DNA from: a bacterium
Lineage (GTDB): Bacteria; Bdellovibrionota; Bdellovibrionia; Bdellovibrionales; Bdellovibrionaceae
DNA: 64,000 bases
Reading direction: 5' to 3'
Assembly (NCBI GenBank): GCA_019752925.1
Contig: JAIELP010000004.1
Location: 372,001 to 436,000, forward strand
Shown here piece by piece: positions 51,717-61,931 of the stretch (position 1 is its first letter; the number at the start of each line of letters is the position of its first letter). The notes under the pieces were generated by a model. That model was not told the origin of the DNA. It saw only the letters and a program-made list of their open reading frames with translations, and searched no databases. The translations under genes were made by a program, and so were the position numbers.

Positions 51717-54428
51717 TTAAGCTTTAAAAACGTCTGCAATAATTTGTTGTTGTTCTGCCTTGTGACGGTAAATAGAACCGGTGGCAGGAGAAGAGCGGTC
51801 CGGTCTTCCCACATACGTAACGCCCAATTTTAAATTCATTTGGTTGATAATTTCCATGAACTTAAAGAACACAAAGTGGAATGAACCCATATTTTTAGGT
51901 TCTTCCTGAGTCCAAATTAATTTCTTAGCATTTGTGTACTGGCTTAAAACTTCTTTTACTTTGTGAGCCGGGAACGGCGCAATTTGTTCTAAACGAACAA
52001 GTGCCGTCGACATGTCACGGGTTTTTTCGCGCTCTTCAAGAAGTTCGTAATATAATTTACCGGATACAAAAACAATTTTTTCAACTTTTTTAGCATCGGT
52101 AATAAATGGATCGTTAATAACTTCCTGGAACGAGCCTTTAGCCATTTCTTCAATGGTGCTAGTTGCGCGTGGATGACGAAGTAAAGATTTAGGCGACATA
52201 ACAATCAATGGTTTTCTGAAATCGCGTTTAACTTGACGGCGTAACGCATGGAAAATCTGCGCCGGAGTTGTTAAGTTAGCCACTTGAATATTATTTTGCG
52301 CCGATAGCTGTAAGAATCTTTCTAAGCGAGCCGATGAATGTTCTGGGCCTTGGCCTTCGTAGCCATGAGGCAACAATAATACTAAGCCGCTCATTTGCTG
52401 CCATTTAGACTCACCAGCAGTTAAGAACTGATCGATAATAATTTGAGCTCCGTTACAGAAATCGCCGAACTGTGCTTCCCACATTGTTAAGAAGCTTGGG
52501 TCTGTAATTGAGTTGCCGTATTCAAAACCCATAACGGCGTATTCAGATAAAATAGAATCGTAAACGCAGAAATTAGTTTTTTCAGAATTCAATGTTTTAA
52601 GCGGTGAGTACTGCTCGCCGGTTTTAGTATCGTAAAAACCTGAGTGACGGTGAGTGAATGTGCCACGTACGCAGTCTTGACCGGTTAAGCGAACCGAAGT
52701 TCCTTCGTTAATTAAGCTACCGTACGCTAATAACTCAGCCATACCCCAATCAACTGGCTCAGCGCCATTTGCCATAGCTCTACGAGTTTCAACTAATTTT
52801 GTTAATTTAGGATGTAAGTTAAATCCGGCCGGAACAGTTGAAATAAGCTCGCCCACTTTTTTAAGTGAAGCTAAATCAACAGAAGTGTTAACTGGTTTTT
52901 CAATGTCAGTCTGAGTGGCTTTTTTCAAGCCCTTCCATCCGCCGTCAAACTTAAATACTTTAACTTTAGGCGGAGTGGCTTTAGCCGTTTCGTAAATTTG
53001 CTGGAGTTCATTCATACGGTTTGTCATCAGCGTGTCGGCAAAAGCCTGATCGCATGCGCCCGATTGAATTAACTGTTTAGAATATTTTTCTCTTAATGTC
53101 GGATGCTTACGGATGATGTCGTACATTAAGGGTTGAGTGTATGCAGGTTCATCGCCCTCATTGTGACCGAATCTGCGGTAGCAGATCATATTGATTACGA
53201 TATCGCGTTTCCATTCCTGACGGTAACGGATAGCTATATCCATTGCGCGTACGCAGGCTTCAACGTCATCACCGTTACAGTGAATAACCGGAATTGCTAA
53301 AACTTTCGCAACATCTGAAGAGTAGTGAGCTGAGCGCGTATTTTCAGGGTTAGCTGTAAAGCCAACTTGGTTATCGATAACGATATGAAGAGTTCCGCCA
53401 ACTGTGTAACCGCGCACATGAGCCATTTGGAATGTTTCAAGCACAACGCCCTGGCCGGCAAAAGCCGCATCGCCGTGAATTAATACAGGGATTACACGAG
53501 ATCTGTCTTTAGTATCTTTACGTTTACGTTGAGACGCGCGCGCCATACCCAGAACCACCGGGTTAACAGCTTCTAAGTGAGATGGATTGAAAGCCAAGTG
53601 AGCTTCAACATCGCCATTTTTTGTTTTTTTAACTTTTGAATAACCTAAGTGATATTTTACGTCGCCGTCAAAATCTTCAAGGGGAGTTTCTAATTCAGTG
53701 GGGCCGTTGAAGTCTGCGAACATAGCCGCAATGTCTTTTTGCATGTAGTTGGCTAAAACGTTAACGCGTCCACGGTGAGCCATGCCCAAAATAACTTCTT
53801 CAACTTTTAATGCCGCAGCTTTTGAAGTCATGCGATCTAGCATCGGAAGTAAAGCGTCGCCGCCCTCTACTGAAAATCTTTTTGTACCCACATAACGAGT
53901 GTGAATAAATTTTTCTAAAGATTCAGCTTGAGTAACAGAAGTTAAAATTTCTTTTTTTTCTTCATTAGTTAATTTGTAGCCAGTTGGGTTTTGCTCGAAC
54001 TCTTTAATGAACCAGTCGCGCACATCAGGTAAAGCTTCTGCACATTGAACAGTTAAAGTTCCACAGTAAACTGATTTTAAATGCGCAATGATTTCGGCTA
54101 ATGTTGCATTCGGTTTGCCGATGATAGAACCAATTTGGAATTTTGCAGTTAAATCGCTTTCAGATAATTTAAATTTATTGAGACTCAATTGGTCACTGTG
54201 CGCCGGTGAGTTGGTCAATGGATCAAGGTCGGCTTCGAAGTGACCATAGTTACGGTAAGCGCTGATTAAGTGATAAACGTGTAATTCTTTTTCAGATAAA
54301 CCGAAGGCGCCGTCTTTAGCGAAATCCACTCCTTCGAAAAATCTTTTCCACTCAAGACCTATTGAGTCAGGAGAAACTTTAAACTGGTTGTAGAGTGATT
54401 CTAAATATTCAAGATTCATGTGATTCAT
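51717..54428 (-). CDS. sucA: 2-oxoglutarate dehydrogenase E1
   Basis: Thiamine-diphosphate decarboxylating subunit. The N-terminal helix binds E2 ([20 protein letters not shown]); catalytic parts include [38 protein letters not shown] and the GHNEGDEP motif. Length 903 is slightly short of E. coli but complete. ATG at 54419 is an alternative start. It heads the unit sucA-sucB-SDR-lpdA. Confidence 0.97.
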   Translation of the reverse strand: MNHMNLEYLESLYNQFKVSPDSIGLEWKRFFEGVDFAKDGAFGLSEKELHVYHLISAYRNYGHFEADLDPLTNSPAHSDQLSLNKFKLSESDLTAKFQIGSIIGKPNATLAEIIAHLKSVYCGTLTVQCAEALPDVRDWFIKEFEQNPTGYKLTNEEKKEILTSVTQAESLEKFIHTRYVGTKRFSVEGGDALLPMLDRMTSKAAALKVEEVILGMAHRGRVNVLANYMQKDIAAMFADFNGPTELETPLEDFDGDVKYHLGYSKVKKTKNGDVEAHLAFNPSHLEAVNPVVLGMARASQRKRKDTKDRSRVIPVLIHGDAAFAGQGVVLETFQMAHVRGYTVGGTLHIVIDNQVGFTANPENTRSAHYSSDVAKVLAIPVIHCNGDDVEACVRAMDIAIRYRQEWKRDIVINMICYRRFGHNEGDEPAYTQPLMYDIIRKHPTLREKYSKQLIQSGACDQAFADTLMTNRMNELQQIYETAKATPPKVKVFKFDGGWKGLKKATQTDIEKPVNTSVDLASLKKVGELISTVPAGFNLHPKLTKLVETRRAMANGAEPVDWGMAELLAYGSLINEGTSVRLTGQDCVRGTFTHRHSGFYDTKTGEQYSPLKTLNSEKTNFCVYDSILSEYAVMGFEYGNSITDPSFLTMWEAQFGDFCNGAQIIIDQFLTAGESKWQQMSGLVLLLPHGYEGQGPEHSSARLERFLQLSAQNNIQVANLTTPAQIFHALRRQVKRDFRKPLIVMSPKSLLRHPRATSTIEEMAKGSFQEVINDPFITDAKKVEKIVFVSGKLYYELLEEREKTRDMSTALVRLEQIAPFPAHKVKEVLSQYTNAKKLIWTQEEPKNMGSFHFVFFKFMEIINQMNLKLGVTYVGRPDRSSPATGSIYRHKAEQQQIIADVFKA

Positions 54429-54557
54429 TGTGCTTTGACCTCAACTGTTTTTAGAACAATAATAATCTCATAAAAAGCCTTTGAGATAAAACAAAAAGAG
54501 AGATTTTTTTGTTAGAGTTTCGTAGGCAAAAATTTAAATTTAAACAGGAGTTGTAGA

Positions 54558-55304
54558 GTGTACACACTAGTCGTAATTCGCCATGGAGAATCTGTTTGGA
54601 ACCAAGCTAACCGTTTTACGGGCTGGAAAGATGTTGATTTAACCGACAAAGGAACTGCTGAAGCACAAAAGGCGGGCAAAATCTTGAAAGAAAAAGGTTT
54701 CGAGTTTAATTATGCTTATACGAGTCGATTGACACGAGCCATTAAAACTCTGAACCACATACTGGATCAAATGAACTTGCATTGGATTCCGGTCACAAAA
54801 GAGTGGCAACTAAACGAGCGTCACTATGGTGGATTGCAAGGTTTAAATAAAGCTGAAACCGCTGAAAAGCATGGTGAAGAGCAAGTTAAAATCTGGAGAC
54901 GCAGCTTTGATACTCCACCTCCGATGATGGAAAAATCAAATCCGGAACATCCTTCAAACGATCCGCGCTACAGTGATGTACCAGCAGCAAACATTCCAAG
55001 TGGTGAGTCTTTAAAAGATACGGTGGCTAGAGTTCTTCCGCTTTGGAATCAAAAGATTACTAAAGACATCGTAGCTGGAAAAAAAATATTAATTGCGGCT
55101 CATGGTAACTCAATCCGTGCGCTGGTGATGCATCTTGAAAACTTAACTCCTGCCGAAATTATGGAAATTAACATTCCGACAGGAATTCCATTGGTTTATA
55201 AGCTAGATGCAAGCTTTAAAGTTCTTCACAAAGAGTATTTAGGTAGCGAAGAAGAAATCGCAGCGGCTATGCACCATGTTGCCAGCCAAGGTAAGAAGAA
55301 ATAG
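54558..55304 (+). CDS. gpmA: 2,3-bisphosphoglycerate-dependent phosphoglycerate mutase
   Basis: Glycolytic/gluconeogenic mutase with phospho-His9 in VIRHGESVWNQANRFTGW and second His in AAHGNSIRAL. LNERHYGGLQGLNKAETAEK is typical of the dPGM branch. Length 248 is normal. The start is GTG with CAGGAG 7 bases upstream. hutI follows by 6 bases. Confidence 0.96.
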   Translation: MYTLVVIRHGESVWNQANRFTGWKDVDLTDKGTAEAQKAGKILKEKGFEFNYAYTSRLTRAIKTLNHILDQMNLHWIPVTKEWQLNERHYGGLQGLNKAETAEKHGEEQVKIWRRSFDTPPPMMEKSNPEHPSNDPRYSDVPAANIPSGESLKDTVARVLPLWNQKITKDIVAGKKILIAAHGNSIRALVMHLENLTPAEIMEINIPTGIPLVYKLDASFKVLHKEYLGSEEEIAAAMHHVASQGKKK

Positions 55305-55310
55305 ATATGC

Positions 55311-56507
55311 ATGCAAATATTTAAAAATTTTCGTTTAGTAGGTGCAGATTTCAAGGGCTCTCAGGCTAAGTCGGCGATGCTTGTTGATAAGGGAATTATT
55401 CAATGGGTAGGTTTGCAAAGTAAGGTTCCTAAAAATCTGAAAATTAAAAAAACCATCGATTTAAAAAACCAATTAGTGTTTCCATCATTTATTGAATGCC
55501 ATACGCATACTGTATTTGCAGGTTCTCGTGCTGAAGAATTTGAAATGCGCAACAACGGAGTCAGTTATCTCGAAATAGCCGAAAAGGGTGGTGGGATTAT
55601 TTCAACCGTTAAGGCTACTCGCAAGGCATCATCTCAGCAATTGGTAGAGTTAACGCAAAAGCGTGTGGATGAATTTTTAAAGCAGGGCGTTTCAACTCTT
55701 GAAATTAAATCCGGTTATGCTCTGGATTTAAAAAATGAAATTAAAACTCTGGAAATTTTAAAAAAGATAAAAGGTCCTCGCATAATTCCAACCTTTCTCG
55801 GAGCCCATGCCAGAGCGCCCGAATATAACAGTAACTCTGAGTATCTTGAATATTTGGCCAAAGAAGTTTTGCCGGTTATTAAAAAGAAAAATCTTTCAAA
55901 CCGCGTTGATATATTTATAGAAAATAAATTTTTTGAAAAAGCCGAATCAGAAAAATATTTAAAAGCTGCTGCTGATTTAGGGTTTGAAATTACTATTCAC
56001 GCGAACCAGCTATCGGTTTCTGCCGGAGCGGAGTTAGCTTTGCAGTTTATGGCAAAATCGGCTGATCATATGATTAATTTAAATGATGAAATCATTAAAT
56101 CCTATGCTCGTTCCAAAACAGTGGCGGTTCTTCTGCCAACGGCCGACCTCTATATGAAGTGTGCCTATCCGCCTGCGCGTAAGTTAATTGATGCAGGCGT
56201 AAGAGTGGCACTTGCGACAGATTACAATCCAGGAACCGCTCCATCGCAGGATTTATCTTTAGTTGGGTTACTGGCACGCTTGGAAATGAAGATGACTTTG
56301 CCGGAAGTATTTAAGGCTTACACAATAGCTGCAGCCCAAGCACTGGGTATAGACGCCGAAGAGGGGAGTCTCGAAGTTGGGAAACGTGCTAACTTTATAT
56401 GCACGGAATCTGATTTAAGCGATTTCTTCTATTCAGCAGGTAAGATGCCAGAACATCAACTTTTCATTCTTGGAGAATCGACTACGACGAGGCAAAAAAC
56501 TTCATAA
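55311..56507 (+). CDS. hutI: Imidazolonepropionase
   Basis: Third step of histidine degradation, hydrolysing imidazolone propionate to formiminoglutamate. Amidohydrolase metal ligands appear in ECHTHTVFAGSR, then TIHANQLSVSAG and LATDYNPGTAPS. Length 398 is normal. It is co-transcribed with gpmA rather than with other hut genes. Confidence 0.95.
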   Translation: MQIFKNFRLVGADFKGSQAKSAMLVDKGIIQWVGLQSKVPKNLKIKKTIDLKNQLVFPSFIECHTHTVFAGSRAEEFEMRNNGVSYLEIAEKGGGIISTVKATRKASSQQLVELTQKRVDEFLKQGVSTLEIKSGYALDLKNEIKTLEILKKIKGPRIIPTFLGAHARAPEYNSNSEYLEYLAKEVLPVIKKKNLSNRVDIFIENKFFEKAESEKYLKAAADLGFEITIHANQLSVSAGAELALQFMAKSADHMINLNDEIIKSYARSKTVAVLLPTADLYMKCAYPPARKLIDAGVRVALATDYNPGTAPSQDLSLVGLLARLEMKMTLPEVFKAYTIAAAQALGIDAEEGSLEVGKRANFICTESDLSDFFYSAGKMPEHQLFILGESTTTRQKTS

Positions 56508-56511
56508 TTAC

Positions 56512-56547
56512 ATGATGCATCATAAAATTTAAGATTCTTAAATTTTT
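56512..56547 (+). terminator. Palindrome and AT-rich hairpin after hutI
   Basis: ATGATGCATCAT (56512-56523) is a perfect 12-base palindrome, directly followed by AAATTTAAG (56525-56533) paired with CTTAAATTT (56537-56545) and two more Ts. The hairpin may act as a weak terminator; the first palindrome could be a binding site. Confidence 0.4.
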
Positions 56548-56606
56548 ACTTGTTAAAGGGACTAAAGCTTTTCTAGTGTTAGAGTTATACAAGGATGTAA
56601 CTAAAC

Positions 56607-57020
56607 ATGGCAGCAACGTACTCATCATTTATGACAACAAGATTCTACAGCCCAGTTTTTAACACCGCATTGTTTGATGGGCCGCTCAGAATTTATTTTT
56701 CACAAAGCTATGAATCCGCAGCACTTAAAGTATATCATTTGTTACAGAGCCAGTACCCAGAGCAATGGAGTCGGTTAAAAGAGTGTTCACAACAATCTAA
56801 AGAACATGTTTTTTTAATGATGTATCCGGAGAAGAAAGATCTCGAAATGGTATTTTCAGATGGCTCTAAACCCATTCAAACGCAGGAATGGGAAGAAGGC
56901 GTTGCAATTGGCTTCTGCCAGCCTCAGAATGATTTAGAATTAACACATCAGTTAGATTTAATTACTAAATCTATAGACGTGTGGATTCAGAAAATCAAAA
57001 ATCATGAAATCTCTTTATAA
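56607..57020 (+). CDS. Hypothetical protein upstream of a Flp-like pilin
   Basis: I do not recognise the family. The 137-residue soluble protein mixes alpha and beta segments (SAALKVYHLLQSQYPEQWSR; HVFLMMYPEKKDLEMVF) and lacks a signal peptide. AAGGA lies 11 bases before the ATG. Its last 17 bases overlap the pilin-like gene, so the two are probably translated together. Confidence 0.7.
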   Translation: MAATYSSFMTTRFYSPVFNTALFDGPLRIYFSQSYESAALKVYHLLQSQYPEQWSRLKECSQQSKEHVFLMMYPEKKDLEMVFSDGSKPIQTQEWEEGVAIGFCQPQNDLELTHQLDLITKSIDVWIQKIKNHEISL

Positions 57021-57213
57021 AAGCCAAAAAGGTCAGATCTTAGTTGAGTATCTTTTGCTAATGGTTATTGCTATTGGCTGCGCCACATTTTTAACCAAGC
57101 AGTTAGTTGGCCGTAATGAAAATAGCCCTGGTATGCTCATTAAAGCATGGGACAGCCTAATCAAAAATATTGCTAACGACATTCCAGACTGCGCTGAGCC
57201 TACTTGTAAGTAA
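57004..57213 (+). CDS. Flp/type IV pilin-like small protein
   Basis: The 69-residue protein has a short basic leader ending KSQKG and then QILVEYLLLMVIAIGCATFL, matching a class III (Flp/TadE) prepilin peptidase site with cleavage after Gly10 and Glu at mature position 5. A single membrane helix and a small polar tail with two Cys (CAEPTC) follow. It may be a Flp pilin or pseudopilin for adhesion or secretion. No other tad genes are visible here. Confidence 0.75.
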   Translation: MKSLYKSQKGQILVEYLLLMVIAIGCATFLTKQLVGRNENSPGMLIKAWDSLIKNIANDIPDCAEPTCK

Positions 57214-57225
57214 ACTAGCAAATTT

Positions 57226-57999
57226 TTATCCAAAGTATCCCGAACCTCGTAGTTTAACTTCTTTATTTATTTTTTTCTGCATAGATTCCTGTATTTCATT
57301 GGCTAAATCATGACAAAGTTCACTGTCGCTTACTTTTTCAGGTTTAAACGGTAAATGTACAGGTTTTTCAAAAACAATTTTCCACTTAGCTGGAAGCGGA
57401 ATCACATTCAGTGGCAAAGGTAAAACTAAACCTCTTAAAAATTTAGTAAATTTAAGTTGTTGCAGGTTAATGTGGGTTTCTTCTGCGCCCAAGATAATTG
57501 TAGGTACGATTTGCGCATTAGTTTGGATGGCCATACGAATGAAACCACGCTTAAATTCCTGCAACTGATAGCGTTTACTAGTGGGTTTAAAATTTCCGTG
57601 TTCACCCTCTGGGAAAAGTACAACAAGATTATTTTTTTTAAGAAGAGAAACACCGTTATCAAAGGTGGCTTCAGTAAAACCCAGTTTATTAGCTGGTAAA
57701 GCTGTGGTTTCAGTTAAAAACCACAGATGATGAGTCATAACGCGGGGAATGCGTTTAGTGTTTTGTTGCAAAATATAAGATAAAATAAGCGCATCAAAAC
57801 CCGAATAGCCTGAATGGTTAGGTGCAATAATAACCGGGCCCTTTGTCGGGATATTCTCAAGACCTTCTATTTCCAGACGGAAATATTTTTTCATCAGTTC
57901 CATAAAAAAACGCGGAAAAACTTTATACATAAGTGCGTCGGCACTGAGTTCCTTGAGATTAAAAACTTTTTCATTGGGTTTTTTAAAAAAATTGATCAT
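57226..57999 (-). CDS. Lysophospholipid/glycerolipid acyltransferase family protein
   Basis: PlsC superfamily: catalytic NHSGYSGFDALIL and second motif FPEGEHGNF. The longer gap between His and Asp than HX4D is seen in the TMEM68/DGAT-like branch. One amphipathic N-terminal helix (FPRFFMELMKKYF) suggests peripheral membrane binding. It could acylate a lysolipid or a neutral lipid; it diverges from glpK, consistent with glycerolipid metabolism. Confidence 0.87.
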   Translation of the reverse strand: MINFFKKPNEKVFNLKELSADALMYKVFPRFFMELMKKYFRLEIEGLENIPTKGPVIIAPNHSGYSGFDALILSYILQQNTKRIPRVMTHHLWFLTETTALPANKLGFTEATFDNGVSLLKKNNLVVLFPEGEHGNFKPTSKRYQLQEFKRGFIRMAIQTNAQIVPTIILGAEETHINLQQLKFTKFLRGLVLPLPLNVIPLPAKWKIVFEKPVHLPFKPEKVSDSELCHDLANEIQESMQKKINKEVKLRGSGYFG

Positions 58000-58048
58000 G
58001 ATAGTGTTTTAATCTTATCCTAATTTTTATAAGAAAGAATCTATATTT

Positions 58049-59536
58049 ATGAAAAAATTTATTATGGCTATTGACCAAGGTACTACGGGATCCACAGTTT
58101 TATTGATGGATCAGTCCGGTAAGGTGGTTTCTAAAGCAACGGTGGACTATAAGCAGATTTATCCGCAGCCAGGCTGGGTTGAGCATAATCCGGATGACAT
58201 CTGGCAATCAGTACAGGCTTCAGCTGAGCAATGCCTAAAAAAAATCAATGCCTCTCAGGATGAGATTTTTACTATAGGTATAACGAACCAGCGTGAAACA
58301 GTGGTGGCTTTCCGAAAATCCACCGGGGAAATTCTGCACAATGCAATTGTATGGCAATGCCGCCGTACTTCTAAAATGTGCGATCAGTTACGCAAGAAGT
58401 GGTCTGTTAAAATTAAATCAAAAACCGGATTGGTGCTAGACCCCTATTTTTCAGCTACAAAAATGCGTTGGTTAATTGAAAATGTCGACAGTGTTAAGCG
58501 GGCATTAAAAGATAACGATTTAGCTTTCGGTAATATAGATACTTTTTTAATGTGGAAACTTTCAGGTGGTCAGGTGTATGCAACAGATGTAAGTAATGCT
58601 TCCCGAACTATGTTAATGAATTTAAAAACCGGCCAGTGGGACAGTGAACTTTTAAAATTATTTAAAGTTCCGGTAAGTTCTTTACCTGAAATAAAGTCTT
58701 CATCAGGTTTATTCGGTAAAACTTCCTCACAAAAATTTGTTGCGGCTAACACGCCGATTACAGGTGTAGCCGGCGATCAGCAGTCGGCTCTGTTCGGGCA
58801 GGCCTGTTTTTCGGAAGGTGAAAGCAAATGCACTTTTGGTACAGGCAGTTTTATTTTAATGAATACGGGATCTAAAATTTTAAAATCAAAAGCCGGTTGT
58901 TTAACAACTGTAGCCTGGAAATTAGGTAACGGAAAAATTCAGTATGCGCTTGAGGGTGGCGCCTTCATTTGCGGAGCAGCAGTAGGTTGGTTACGTGATG
59001 GACTTAATCTTATTGAGAAAAGCTCTGACGTTGAAGCTTTAGCAAAACAGGTTGATTCAACTGACGGTGTTGAGTTTGTTCCTGCGTTGACCGGTTTAGG
59101 CGCGCCTTATTGGAACGCTAATGCCCGTGGCGAGATTACGGGTCTTACCCGCGGAACAACCAAAGCTCATATTGCCAGAGCCACCTTGGAAGCTATGGCT
59201 TTGCAAAACGCGGATATTCTACTGGCTATGCAGAAAGACCTAAAAAAGAAAATGAAGCGTTTACGCGTAGATGGCGGCGCTGCAGCCAATAATTTATTGA
59301 TGCAACTGCAGTCAGATTATATTCAAACAGTTGTTGATCGTCCTGTACAGATAGAAACCACAGCAATTGGTGCGGCTTATTTAGCCGGACTTGGTATCGG
59401 GCACTGGAAAAGTTCAGATGAAATACGTGAGATCTGGAAAAAAGAAAGTGAATTCAAACCAGCGCAGTCACTGAAAAGTGTAAATAAGCGCAGAGAGTCG
59501 TGGAAGCTGGCTATTAAAAAAGTTCAGATTAAATAA
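58049..59536 (+). CDS. glpK: Glycerol kinase
   Basis: FGGY kinase converting glycerol to glycerol-3-phosphate. MAIDQGTTGSTVLLMD, GWVEHNPDDIW, GITNQRETVVAF, GVAGDQQSALFGQ and DGGAAANNLLMQ are all diagnostic. Length 495 is normal. No GlpF or GlpD gene is adjacent. An acyltransferase gene lies divergently upstream and a strong terminator follows. Confidence 0.97.
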   Translation: MKKFIMAIDQGTTGSTVLLMDQSGKVVSKATVDYKQIYPQPGWVEHNPDDIWQSVQASAEQCLKKINASQDEIFTIGITNQRETVVAFRKSTGEILHNAIVWQCRRTSKMCDQLRKKWSVKIKSKTGLVLDPYFSATKMRWLIENVDSVKRALKDNDLAFGNIDTFLMWKLSGGQVYATDVSNASRTMLMNLKTGQWDSELLKLFKVPVSSLPEIKSSSGLFGKTSSQKFVAANTPITGVAGDQQSALFGQACFSEGESKCTFGTGSFILMNTGSKILKSKAGCLTTVAWKLGNGKIQYALEGGAFICGAAVGWLRDGLNLIEKSSDVEALAKQVDSTDGVEFVPALTGLGAPYWNANARGEITGLTRGTTKAHIARATLEAMALQNADILLAMQKDLKKKMKRLRVDGGAAANNLLMQLQSDYIQTVVDRPVQIETTAIGAAYLAGLGIGHWKSSDEIREIWKKESEFKPAQSLKSVNKRRESWKLAIKKVQIK

Positions 59537-59556
59537 AGAGAGGGTCTTTTTAAAAT

Positions 59557-59588
59557 AAAAAAGGCTCAATTTTCATTGAGCCTTTTTT
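59557..59588. terminator. Bidirectional terminator after glpK
   Basis: AAAAAAGGCTCAAT (59557-59570) pairs with ATTGAGCCTTTTTT (59575-59588) around a TTTC loop. It serves both glpK and the convergent lipoprotein gene. Confidence 0.93.
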
Positions 59589-59618
59589 AATGGTAGGTTT
59601 TAATTTAAAAAAAATTAA

Positions 59619-60341
59619 TTACTCTTCAGTTTCAGCTTTATCAGAAGTTTTTTTAGCAGCTCCTACTTCATCACCAACTAAGATGTGAGTTGAAACAGCG
59701 AATGGTTTTTCAGAAACATTTAAAATAGACTTTGCTTCATTATAGTCAGTTTTTTCGTTATCTAAAACACCATGTTTTTCAACTTTTAAAGCAGTTACTT
59801 CAACTAAACCGAAAGTTTCGTTTAACTGAGCAGGTGATTGAAACTGTATAGCATCTAATTCAGTAACCATTTGAGCTTGAGCCTGAGGGTTTATTTCTTT
59901 AGCTAAATCTTTAAGTTTAGAAATGAAAGCTTTAGATGTCAGTTGAGTACCTAAAGTGTTATTAACTTCAGGAACAACTTTCATGATTTTGATTTGGTCG
60001 TTTAATACGACTAAAGCAATAGCGCCAGTTTTTAAATGTTCGTTAATTGCATTTTTGTTAGCGTCGATGCTTACTTTTTTAAGTAAATCCTGAACTTTTG
60101 AACCTTCAAGTTTTGTTTGTTCAAATGTACCGGCTACATTTAAAGTTTTTTCGCCACCTTGAACATAAACTGCTTGTCCTTCAGCAGTTAATTCAGCGAT
60201 TTCGCTTAATTCAAAAACTTTCGAAGCTATTTTAGAATTAATTTCCGCTTCTCTTGCTGTTGGGCGGCTACAACCTGTAAATAGAGTTGCTGTTGCGGCC
60301 ATTCCTAATACTGCTGTTAATACAATTACGTGCTTTTTCAT
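59619..60341 (-). CDS. Lipoprotein of unknown function
   Basis: Lipobox LFTGC follows a good signal (MKKHVIVLTAVLGMAATAT). The 216-residue mature part is Lys/Glu-rich with mixed beta and helix (ALVVLNDQIKIMKVVPEVNN; AFISKLKDLAKEINPQAQ) and ends in an acidic tail. I do not recognise the family. It lies 17 bases downstream of an outer-membrane barrel gene and may form a complex with that barrel; this is inference. Confidence 0.75.
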   Translation of the reverse strand: MKKHVIVLTAVLGMAATATLFTGCSRPTAREAEINSKIASKVFELSEIAELTAEGQAVYVQGGEKTLNVAGTFEQTKLEGSKVQDLLKKVSIDANKNAINEHLKTGAIALVVLNDQIKIMKVVPEVNNTLGTQLTSKAFISKLKDLAKEINPQAQAQMVTELDAIQFQSPAQLNETFGLVEVTALKVEKHGVLDNEKTDYNEAKSILNVSEKPFAVSTHILVGDEVGAAKKTSDKAETEE

Positions 60342-60358
60342 TTTAACAATCCCCTATG

Positions 60359-61270
60359 TTATAAAGAAACCGAAAGACTGACTGCGTAGCTTGAGCTCTC
60401 AGAGTCATATAATTTAAAGTTATTTTGGTAATCTTTTTGGCTGTTTAAGTAGTTAGCGGCATTTGAGTGTGAAATGCCTACAGATACGTTGTCGTTTAAT
60501 GAGTAACTTAAAGACTCTGATAAAATGAAAAAGTTAGTAACTACCCCATTTACAGAGTAGTTAGAGTCTAATCTACCTAATCCCTCAACAGACAGTGAAT
60601 CAGTAATATTATAGCCAATCACAGTTTGGTTGCGTATACGGTGCGATCTGCTTGGACTTCCACTTGATGTAGTGTCATAGTTGGTGAAGAATTTAGTAGC
60701 CGAAACTGCGTGTGATACACTTAAACTATCCATAGCAAAAGCTTTAGTATTTAATGTTAACTTAAGGCCACCACCAATTGAATACTGTAGACCAGTAGCA
60801 TTTCTTGTGCTGTCTTTTAAAGGTAATCCCAAACTCATAGAAGGGCCAAGTTTGAAATACTCACCTAACTTCCAAGCTTTCTTACTTGCGCCTAGCGAAG
60901 CGTCGCTCCAAGCACTGGCGTTAGAGTCAAGTAAGTCTTGTTCGTAAGTCATGGTTGCAAAACTATTATAATCTCCATAACCCATAGTTCCTGTAAAGGT
61001 ATGTGATAGGCCTTGAGATCGAGTTTTAACACCTGTTTTCTCGTCAGTTTGGGTTTCCGCTTGCAACGAGTATTTGGCATCATAAGATAAGCCCAGTTTT
61101 ACTTTTGGAGCTTCCTCTTTTGTTGGAGCAGCAGTGCTAGTAGCTGCCGGAGCGGCCGCTGTTGTGGTAGCTGTAGTTGCGGTGGTTGTTGTTGTAGATG
61201 CTGTTCCTTGCGCGTTAGCAAGTACACAGATCATGCTTAATGGAAGTGTTATCCATAAATTTAGTTTCAT
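60359..61270 (-). CDS. Outer-membrane beta-barrel-like protein
   Basis: The start at 61270 gives signal MKLNLWITLPLSMICVLANA with AGAGGG upstream; the longer frame to 61429 lacks such features. A Thr/Ala low-complexity stretch (~25-50) precedes a ~250-residue region of amphipathic strands (LSYDAKYSLQAETQTDEKTG; SLSYSLNDNVSVGISHSN) ending in SYAVSLSVSL, a likely BamA-recognised C-terminal strand. Family unknown; short porin or structural barrel. Confidence 0.75.
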   Translation of the reverse strand: MKLNLWITLPLSMICVLANAQGTASTTTTTATTATTTAAAPAATSTAAPTKEEAPKVKLGLSYDAKYSLQAETQTDEKTGVKTRSQGLSHTFTGTMGYGDYNSFATMTYEQDLLDSNASAWSDASLGASKKAWKLGEYFKLGPSMSLGLPLKDSTRNATGLQYSIGGGLKLTLNTKAFAMDSLSVSHAVSATKFFTNYDTTSSGSPSRSHRIRNQTVIGYNITDSLSVEGLGRLDSNYSVNGVVTNFFILSESLSYSLNDNVSVGISHSNAANYLNSQKDYQNNFKLYDSESSSYAVSLSVSL

Positions 61271-61568
61271 AATGGCCCTCTTTTTTAAAGTCGCAGTTAT
61301 GCTTTCAATTCGCGTGCCCTGTTTAAGTACGCTATAATGTCCCTGAAGTGTACAATAATGATACAAATGGCCCAAACTTTGTAAATTAGTGAAAAAAATG
61401 AAGATATTGGAGTTTGTGGGGTTTTGCATTTGCTTGAATATTAATCACGCTAGTTGTGTCACTTTATCAAATTTTTAAGCATTTTTTAGACGCCTAAGCA
61501 AATTAAAAGACTTTTGAGCTTGGTATATTTGTAGCAATGCGATTGAGGTATTTAAAAAGGCGGAATTT
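61271..61568. other. Intergenic region between divergent secreted-protein genes
   Basis: No gene is seen in these 298 bases. It must contain promoters for both directions; TGG-TATATT at 61520-61528 resembles an extended -10 for the 61569 gene but lacks a good -35. No strong hairpin is seen. Confidence 0.4.
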
Positions 61569-61928
61569 ATGAAGATGTTAATTTTATCTATATTATTAGT
61601 GGGTTCTATATCGCAGGCTCGTGTAGCCCATCCTGCTTGTGAGGAGCGCGTAGGTTGTAGTGCCGCTTCAAATTCGCAAATTTATAAATACCGTGACTTG
61701 ATATACGATGTTTTATTGCAAAAAAGAGAAAAAATTAATTTAAGTTCTCAGGAATTTCAAAAATTATCAGAAGGCGATAAGTATACGATGCAGCTTTTCA
61801 GAAACGATGCCAGTCTTGCTAAAAGCGTGAAATTTATTGACGAGGCTATTGATGGAACTTGTAACTGCAATGAAACCTTAGATTTTTTATCGACGACTTT
61901 ATATAACGTAAATCAATTATCTAAATAA
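61569..61928 (+). CDS. Small secreted Cys-containing protein
   Basis: Signal peptide MKMLILSILLVGSISQA, then about 100 helical residues with five Cys in two clusters (HPACEERVGCS near the N-terminus; GTCNCNE near the C-terminus). I do not recognise the family. AAAGGCGG precedes the ATG. It converges with the cNMP-binding gene 3 bases away. Confidence 0.75.
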   Translation: MKMLILSILLVGSISQARVAHPACEERVGCSAASNSQIYKYRDLIYDVLLQKREKINLSSQEFQKLSEGDKYTMQLFRNDASLAKSVKFIDEAIDGTCNCNETLDFLSTTLYNVNQLSK

Positions 61929-61931
61929 ATC

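Noticed and set aside
61271..61429. N-terminal extension of the outer-membrane barrel protein
   Set aside because: The signal peptide and AGAGGG ribosome-binding site place the start at 61270; the extension looks like non-coding sequence.
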